Shown here: positions 32,768 to 36,643 of the stretch, piece by piece
Position numbering within the stretch: the stretch's first letter is position 1
How the letters are laid out: each line of letters begins with the position of its first letter
Assembly: GCA_964370165.1 (NCBI GenBank)
Contig: CAYJIG010000018.1
Coordinates: 1 to 36,643, forward strand
Reading direction: 5' to 3'
Length of the DNA: 36,643 nucleotides
Source: JAAYCI01 sp964370165
GTDB lineage: Bacteria; Bacillota; Clostridia; Oscillospirales; Ruminococcaceae
Program-made: the position numbers and the translations under genes
Notes under the pieces: generated by a model
What the model saw: only the letters and a program-made list of their open reading frames with translations
Told to the model about the DNA's origin: nothing
Database searches by the model: none

Positions 32768-33394
32768 TTACCAAACATCAAAATATGGCTCACTGATGGA
32801 CAAACCATCTCCACCACGCAAGATTTCAGTGAAAGCTAAAGAAAGAGCAGTGGCGTCCTCGGCCGGTATCACCCCGTTGATTGTGACAGTGTCGGCAAAA
32901 ACAGGCTCGCCGGGAAACCGTGTGCCAAATTCGCACAAAAGCCTATGAGAGGTGTCGTATAAAGAGTAAGGAATACATAAATATAGTTTTACCACACTGC
33001 GAACACATGCAATATCGGCACAGGAAATAACGGCTTGTGCTGCCTTGGTGTAAGCCCTGACAAGCCCGCCTGTGCCAAGCTTTATCCCGCCAAAATATCG
33101 TGTCACAACTATGATCATGTTTACAATCTCGGAATGTTCGATAACCGAAAGAACAGGGTATCCTGCTGTTTTAGAAGGCTCGCCATCATCGGAATAGCGC
33201 GTACGGTTGTCTTTTTGCAGTAAATATGCATACACATTATGATTTGCTTTACGATGCTTTGCACGGATACTATCTAAAAATAATAATGCATCTTCCTCAC
33301 TGTGGGCAGGCGAAAGATGTGCGATAAATTCGCTTTTTTTCTCTATTATTGAAGAGCTGGCCACACCGGCAGGTTCTTTGTATGAGGTTTGCAT
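32768..33394 (-). CDS. yigZ: YigZ/IMPACT family protein
   Basis: 208 residues. The UPF0029 N-terminal domain carries KSEFIAHLSPAHSEEDA, KANHNVYAYLL and SDDGEPSKTAGYPVLSVIE, followed by VTRYFGGIKLGTGGLVRAYT. The C-terminal half is the DUF1949-like ferredoxin fold. The eukaryotic relative IMPACT modulates Gcn2; the bacterial role is not settled. AGGAG precedes ATG 33394. It is monocistronic and divergent from the LysR gene. Confidence 0.92.
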   Translation of the reverse strand: MQTSYKEPAGVASSSIIEKKSEFIAHLSPAHSEEDALLFLDSIRAKHRKANHNVYAYLLQKDNRTRYSDDGEPSKTAGYPVLSVIEHSEIVNMIIVVTRYFGGIKLGTGGLVRAYTKAAQAVISCADIACVRSVVKLYLCIPYSLYDTSHRLLCEFGTRFPGEPVFADTVTINGVIPAEDATALSLAFTEILRGGDGLSISEPYFDVW

Positions 33395-33442
33395 GAAGGT
33401 CTCCTATGTACATTTGCTACAGAATCGCATGTTATATTATTC

Positions 33443-33471
33443 AGAATACACTCATATTTTAAAAATATCAA
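33443..33471 (-). promoter_or_regulatory. Promoter of yigZ
   Basis: Minus strand: TTGATA (33471-33466), a 17-bp spacer and TATTCT (33448-33443). Confidence 0.55.
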
Positions 33472-33500
33472 TAGATTATAGTTTGATTTCGATATTGGTA

Positions 33501-33529
33501 TTGACGAAGGCGGGAATTTAAAATAACAT
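33501..33529 (+). promoter_or_regulatory. Promoter of the LysR gene
   Basis: TTGACG (33501-33506), a 17-bp spacer and TAACAT (33524-33529), about 48 bp before the start codon. Confidence 0.6.
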
Positions 33530-33577
33530 AATTAATATAGGGTTTGCAATAAGTTTTGCTTATGAAAGAGGTAAAGG

Positions 33578-34453
33578 ATGCTAGATTATCGGCTTTATAC
33601 GTTTTTAAAGGTGTGTGATACTATGAATTATCGTATCAGCGCAGAAGAGCTAAGCATGACCCAGCCTGGGGTTACTCAGCACATTCAGTTTTTAGAAAAG
33701 CAATATGGATGCCGCTTGTTTATATATGATAAAAAGAGGCTGTCGAAAACGGCTCAAGGTGAATTGTTGGAGCAGTATGCCAGAGCTGCATGTTATAACG
33801 ATGGCTTAACAAGAGAGAAGCTTTCGGCTACCAAAACATCGCATATTCGTATAGGTGCAACTAAAACTATCGGCGAGTATATTGTGGCGTCGTCTATACA
33901 GCAGATGATACGGGAGCATGATGGAGATGTGACGTTTGCGGTGGACAATACAGAACATCTACTGAATTTAATTGACCATAATCATCTGGATTTTGCACTT
34001 GTGGAAGGCTTTTTCAATAAAGAAGAGTATGGGCATATACTTTTGAAAAAGGATGTCTTTGTAGGTATTTGTAGTAAAAATCATCCATTTGCAAACAGGT
34101 GCATTACGTGGGAAGAAGCGATGCTACAAACAATAGTGTTACGTGAAAAAGGATCGGGAACACGGGCTATTTTGGAACAGTTATTATACAGTGGCAACCA
34201 CACAGTTTCAGGGTTTAAACGTAGGCTATGCGTCAGTGGGTTTTCGATGATAAAAGAAATTGTGAAAGAGCAAGGTGGCATATCTTTTGTTTATCAGTCG
34301 GTAGCAAACGCACATAAAGACGAAATTGCAATGTTTTCTGTACGAAGTCATCCGGTTGTTCGTGAATTTAACTATGTGTTTTTGAAAAACGCAAACCCTA
34401 AAGAGTATATAGACACATTTTGCAAGTATTATAAATCTGATACTGATATATAA
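33578..34453 (+). CDS. LysR family transcriptional regulator
   Basis: 291 residues, the standard LysR length. The N-terminal winged helix includes NYRISAEELSMTQPGVTQHI (about 17-36) and QFLEKQYGCRLFIYDKKR. The effector domain begins near residue 88 (SHIRIGATKTIGEYIV), with two alpha/beta lobes typical of periplasmic-binding folds. The neighbour yigZ is an unlikely target, so the regulon lies elsewhere. AGAGG before ATG 33578 supports the start. Confidence 0.9.
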   Translation: MLDYRLYTFLKVCDTMNYRISAEELSMTQPGVTQHIQFLEKQYGCRLFIYDKKRLSKTAQGELLEQYARAACYNDGLTREKLSATKTSHIRIGATKTIGEYIVASSIQQMIREHDGDVTFAVDNTEHLLNLIDHNHLDFALVEGFFNKEEYGHILLKKDVFVGICSKNHPFANRCITWEEAMLQTIVLREKGSGTRAILEQLLYSGNHTVSGFKRRLCVSGFSMIKEIVKEQGGISFVYQSVANAHKDEIAMFSVRSHPVVREFNYVFLKNANPKEYIDTFCKYYKSDTDI

Positions 34454-34488
34454 AATATGGTATAACATGCGTATTATTTGATTTTTAC

Positions 34489-34517
34489 TTGCAATTTTCA
34501 CTATTTTGTAGTATAGT
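34489..34517 (+). promoter_or_regulatory. Promoter of rpmE
   Basis: TTGCAA (34489-34494), a 17-bp spacer and TATAGT (34512-34517). It gives a leader of about 95 nt before the start codon. Confidence 0.65.
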
Positions 34518-34524
34518 ATTTATG

Positions 34525-34594
34525 CCTAAGTGATTAAGCTTAGGGAAGACACTGTTTCCCAAAACGCTATCCACAGCGGGGTAAACAGCGCGTT
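34525..34594 (+). promoter_or_regulatory. Structured 5' leader of rpmE, candidate L31 autoregulatory element
   Basis: Three hairpins: CCTAAG/CTTAGG (34525-34544), GGGAA/TTCCC (34543-34560, sharing two bases with the first) and AACGC/GCGTT (34563-34594). Leaders bound by L31 are described in several bacterial groups, so feedback by L31 is likely; the match to a known family was not tested. Confidence 0.45.
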
Positions 34595-34620
34595 AGTGAA
34601 TAGAAAGCAAGGTGAAAAAG

Positions 34621-34830
34621 ATGAAAGAAGGCATCCATCCTAAGTATGATTTGTGCAAGGTAGATTGCGCTTGTGGTAACACATTTGAAACAAAAAGCAC
34701 AAACCCTGAAATCCGTGTTGAGGTTTGCAACAAATGCCATCCGTTTTACTCCGGTAAACAAAAATTGGTAGATTCCGGCGGGCGTGTTGATCGCTTCAAA
34801 AAACGTTTCAGCCTCTCAGAAAAGAAATAA
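34621..34830 (+). CDS. rpmE: 50S ribosomal protein L31, zinc-binding type
   Basis: 69 residues. The product begins MKEGIHPKY and has the zinc ribbon cysteines 16 and 18 (CxC) and 36 and 39 (CNKC). KSTNPEIRVEVCNKCHPFYS and GRVDRFKKR are conserved L31 blocks. The cysteines show this is the zinc form, which many Firmicutes swap for a Cys-free paralogue under zinc starvation. AAGGTG places the start at 34621 rather than the in-frame GTG at 34612. Own promoter, leader and terminator. Confidence 0.96.
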   Translation: MKEGIHPKYDLCKVDCACGNTFETKSTNPEIRVEVCNKCHPFYSGKQKLVDSGGRVDRFKKRFSLSEKK

Positions 34831-34844
34831 TGTTAAAACAAAAG

Positions 34845-34870
34845 AAGAGTCGCTTTTGCGGCTCTTTTTT
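34845..34870 (+). terminator. Terminator of rpmE
   Basis: An 8-bp G+C-rich stem (34846-34853 with 34858-34865), a TTTT loop and a T-run to 34870. Confidence 0.88.
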
Positions 34871-34877
34871 GTTGCAA

Positions 34878-34907
34878 AAAACAAACCACCAGCATAGCCG
34901 GTGGTTT
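34878..34907 (-). terminator. Terminator of the Na/Pi cotransporter gene
   Basis: An 8-bp stem, AAACCACC (34883-34890) with GGTGGTTT (34900-34907). On the minus strand it is followed by a T-rich tail. Confidence 0.75.
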
Positions 34908-34922
34908 TGAAAAATGAAAATA

Positions 34923-36643
34923 TTACAAGCGGCAGAAATATTTTAGATTGTACTGAACTCTCAACTCGTTCTCTTCATTTTGAGCAATAGTTTGCAGCTC
35001 TTTATGGAAGGTGTGTACATCTTCGGTGCCGTTTGCGTAGGCTAGAAGTCGTGTGGCGATGTTGGAGCAGTGATCAGAAATACGCTCATAGTCGGCAAGT
35101 ACTGTCAAAAATACTATGCCGGCATCCATGTTACATATACCGTTTTTCAGGCGTGCGATGTGACGATCACGCAAAGTGTGGCAGATGGCATCTATCGTTT
35201 CTTCCAGTGGCTCAACCCTGCGTGCGATTTCATCGCTTTCTTTTTCAAAGGCCTGCGCAGTTATATCTAATATTTCGCCGATGGCTTCGTTTAAGATGGC
35301 AAGCTCGTTCTGCGCTTCCATTGAAAAACGAATACCTTTGTCAAACACTTCGCCGCCTCTGTCTAAAATATTGATAAAATGATCACCAATACGTTCATAT
35401 TCCGTTATGAATCCCAGTAATTTTGTGACTTCCTTGCTTTCTTCTACACTGAGCTCGCTGCTGGGCATATTTATTAGATAGTTGGATATTTTTACCTCTA
35501 GCTGATCTATAACAGCTTCCCTTCTTGTGGTCAAGTCGCTCAGTTCACGGTTGTAACTTACCAAGTTGTTTACAGAGTCTGCCTGCATAAGAATTCCAAC
35601 GTGTGCCATTTTTTCTACGGCTTTATGCGCTTGAACCAAAGCTACAGAAGGGCTGTTGTAAAGGCGTTCATCTAAAGCTGTAACTTCAAGTTCGGGATAT
35701 GTGGTATCCTCTTTGTCGCGTACAGTGAATTCCGCCAGCCGGACCAAAAGTTTTGAGAAAGGAAGGAATATCAAAGTGGCAACTACGTTGAAAAGTAAAT
35801 GGAAGTTAGCCACATCGCCTCTGTTTATGGAGGTTTCCCAGCCTGGGAAACCAAACGACAACTGGATAGCATAAATGCCGACAATAAATAGGCTGGTACC
35901 AATAACATTAAAATATAAATGGCAAAACGCTACACGTTTGGCAGCTTTTGATGTGCCGACAGAAGCGATTAGGCCGGTGGCACATGTGCCGATGTTTTGA
36001 CCTAAAATAATGGGGATTGCACTGCTCCATGTGACAAGGCCGGTGACAGTAAGTGCTTGCAAAATACCGACAGAAGCAGAAGACGACTGAATGGCTACTG
36101 TTATCAGTGCACCGGCTAAGATGCCTAAGAACGGGTTTTGCAGGCTACTAAAGATTTCAACAAAAAGTGGGCTTTCACGTAGTGGTTCTACAGCGCCTTC
36201 CATGGCGAACATTCCACTAAATAAAACACCGAACCCCAGCATTATTTGCCCGATATTTCTCTTTTTTGCGTCTTTACTGAACATATAATGGATTATGCCG
36301 ATAAAAGCTATTGCAGGAGCCAAAGTGGATGGTTTTAATAATAGTAAAAAGAAGCTATCACTTGAGATGTCGGTAAGCCGTAAGAGCTGGGATGTCACGG
36401 TGGTACCGATGTTGGCACCCATTATTACGCCTACAGCTTGCTGAAGCTTCATAATACCGCTGTTTACAAGGCCGATGATGATGACGGTGGTGCCTGAAGA
36501 TGATTGAAGCAACGCCGTTGCAATTGCCCCGAAAATAACACCTTTTGTGGTGGAGGATGTCAGCTTTTGAAGTACGCTTTCAGTGCGTCCACCGGCGATT
36601 TTTTCAAGGCCGTTGCCCATGACGGTCATGCCATATAAAAATA
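34923..36643 (-). CDS. Na/Pi cotransporter family protein with PhoU-like domain (5' end outside window)
   Basis: At least 572 residues; the reading frame is open to the window edge (FLYG precedes the internal Met at 36629), so the true start lies beyond 36643. The membrane part has the duplicated Na/Pi motif: ATALLQSSSGTTVI with GANIGTTVTSQ, then AIQSSSASVGI with LGQNIGTCATG. The C-terminal 220 or so residues are a helical PhoU-like domain. Such proteins may import phosphate with sodium or act in phosphate or ion homeostasis. A terminator follows the stop codon. Confidence 0.9.
   Translation of the reverse strand, partial: FLYGMTVMGNGLEKIAGGRTESVLQKLTSSTTKGVIFGAIATALLQSSSGTTVIIIGLVNSGIMKLQQAVGVIMGANIGTTVTSQLLRLTDISSDSFFLLLLKPSTLAPAIAFIGIIHYMFSKDAKKRNIGQIMLGFGVLFSGMFAMEGAVEPLRESPLFVEIFSSLQNPFLGILAGALITVAIQSSSASVGILQALTVTGLVTWSSAIPIILGQNIGTCATGLIASVGTSKAAKRVAFCHLYFNVIGTSLFIVGIYAIQLSFGFPGWETSINRGDVANFHLLFNVVATLIFLPFSKLLVRLAEFTVRDKEDTTYPELEVTALDERLYNSPSVALVQAHKAVEKMAHVGILMQADSVNNLVSYNRELSDLTTRREAVIDQLEVKISNYLINMPSSELSVEESKEVTKLLGFITEYERIGDHFINILDRGGEVFDKGIRFSMEAQNELAILNEAIGEILDITAQAFEKESDEIARRVEPLEETIDAICHTLRDRHIARLKNGICNMDAGIVFLTVLADYERISDHCSNIATRLLAYANGTEDVHTFHKELQTIAQNEENELRVQYNLKYFCRL

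Overview
The window is chromosomal DNA from an anaerobic, butyrate-forming Firmicute (Clostridia type). The signs are strong AGGAGG-type ribosome binding sites, sigma-A-like promoters with 16-18 bp spacers, an A+T-rich composition (judged by eye), a zinc-type L31 protein, LicD surface chemistry, and a complete 4-hydroxybutyrate to crotonyl-CoA to butyryl-CoA gene set. No genus can be named from this sequence. No rRNA, tRNA, CRISPR array or intact mobile element was seen.

Layout. (1) 1-4,550: housekeeping genes: a GNAT acetyltransferase, a MarR regulator with a MATE efflux pump, and guaA. The spacer after guaA holds att-like remnants. (2) 4,563-16,471: a divergently transcribed GntR/FCD regulator and a 12-gene catabolic operon. 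The operon encodes three zinc-dependent medium-chain dehydrogenases, two small cupins, a full branched-chain-type ABC importer (LivJ-H-M-G-F) and a transketolase split into two subunits. Two perfect TTGTATACAA palindromes lie in the divergent spacer, one of them inside the operon promoter. (3) 16,601-26,959: a fermentation block: 4-hydroxybutyrate dehydrogenase, 4-hydroxybutyryl-CoA dehydratase, 4-hydroxybutyrate CoA-transferase, thiolase, crotonase, 3-hydroxybutyryl-CoA dehydrogenase, a small Cys-rich protein, butyryl-CoA dehydrogenase and EtfBA. (4) 27,323-30,923: surface-glycan genes: a cytidylyltransferase fused to a Gfo/Idh oxidoreductase, a DxD glycosyltransferase with an N-terminal Rossmann-like domain, and a convergent LicD protein. 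(5) 31,036-36,643: CutC, a Cof-type HAD phosphatase, a YigZ/IMPACT protein, a LysR regulator, ribosomal protein L31 with a structured leader, and a Na/Pi cotransporter cut by the window end.

How the genes work together. In block 3, 4-hydroxybutyrate is activated by CoA transfer and dehydrated to crotonyl-CoA. Crotonyl-CoA is then either reduced to butyryl-CoA by Bcd-EtfAB, or hydrated, oxidised and thiolysed to acetyl-CoA. No gene in the window makes succinic semialdehyde (no SucD, no GABA aminotransferase). Block 2 lies 129 bp upstream on the same strand and looks like the pathway for an imported, unphosphorylated polyhydroxy compound; it has no kinase. Whether block 2 feeds block 3 is the most interesting open question here. 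The substrate of block 2 cannot be read from sequence alone.
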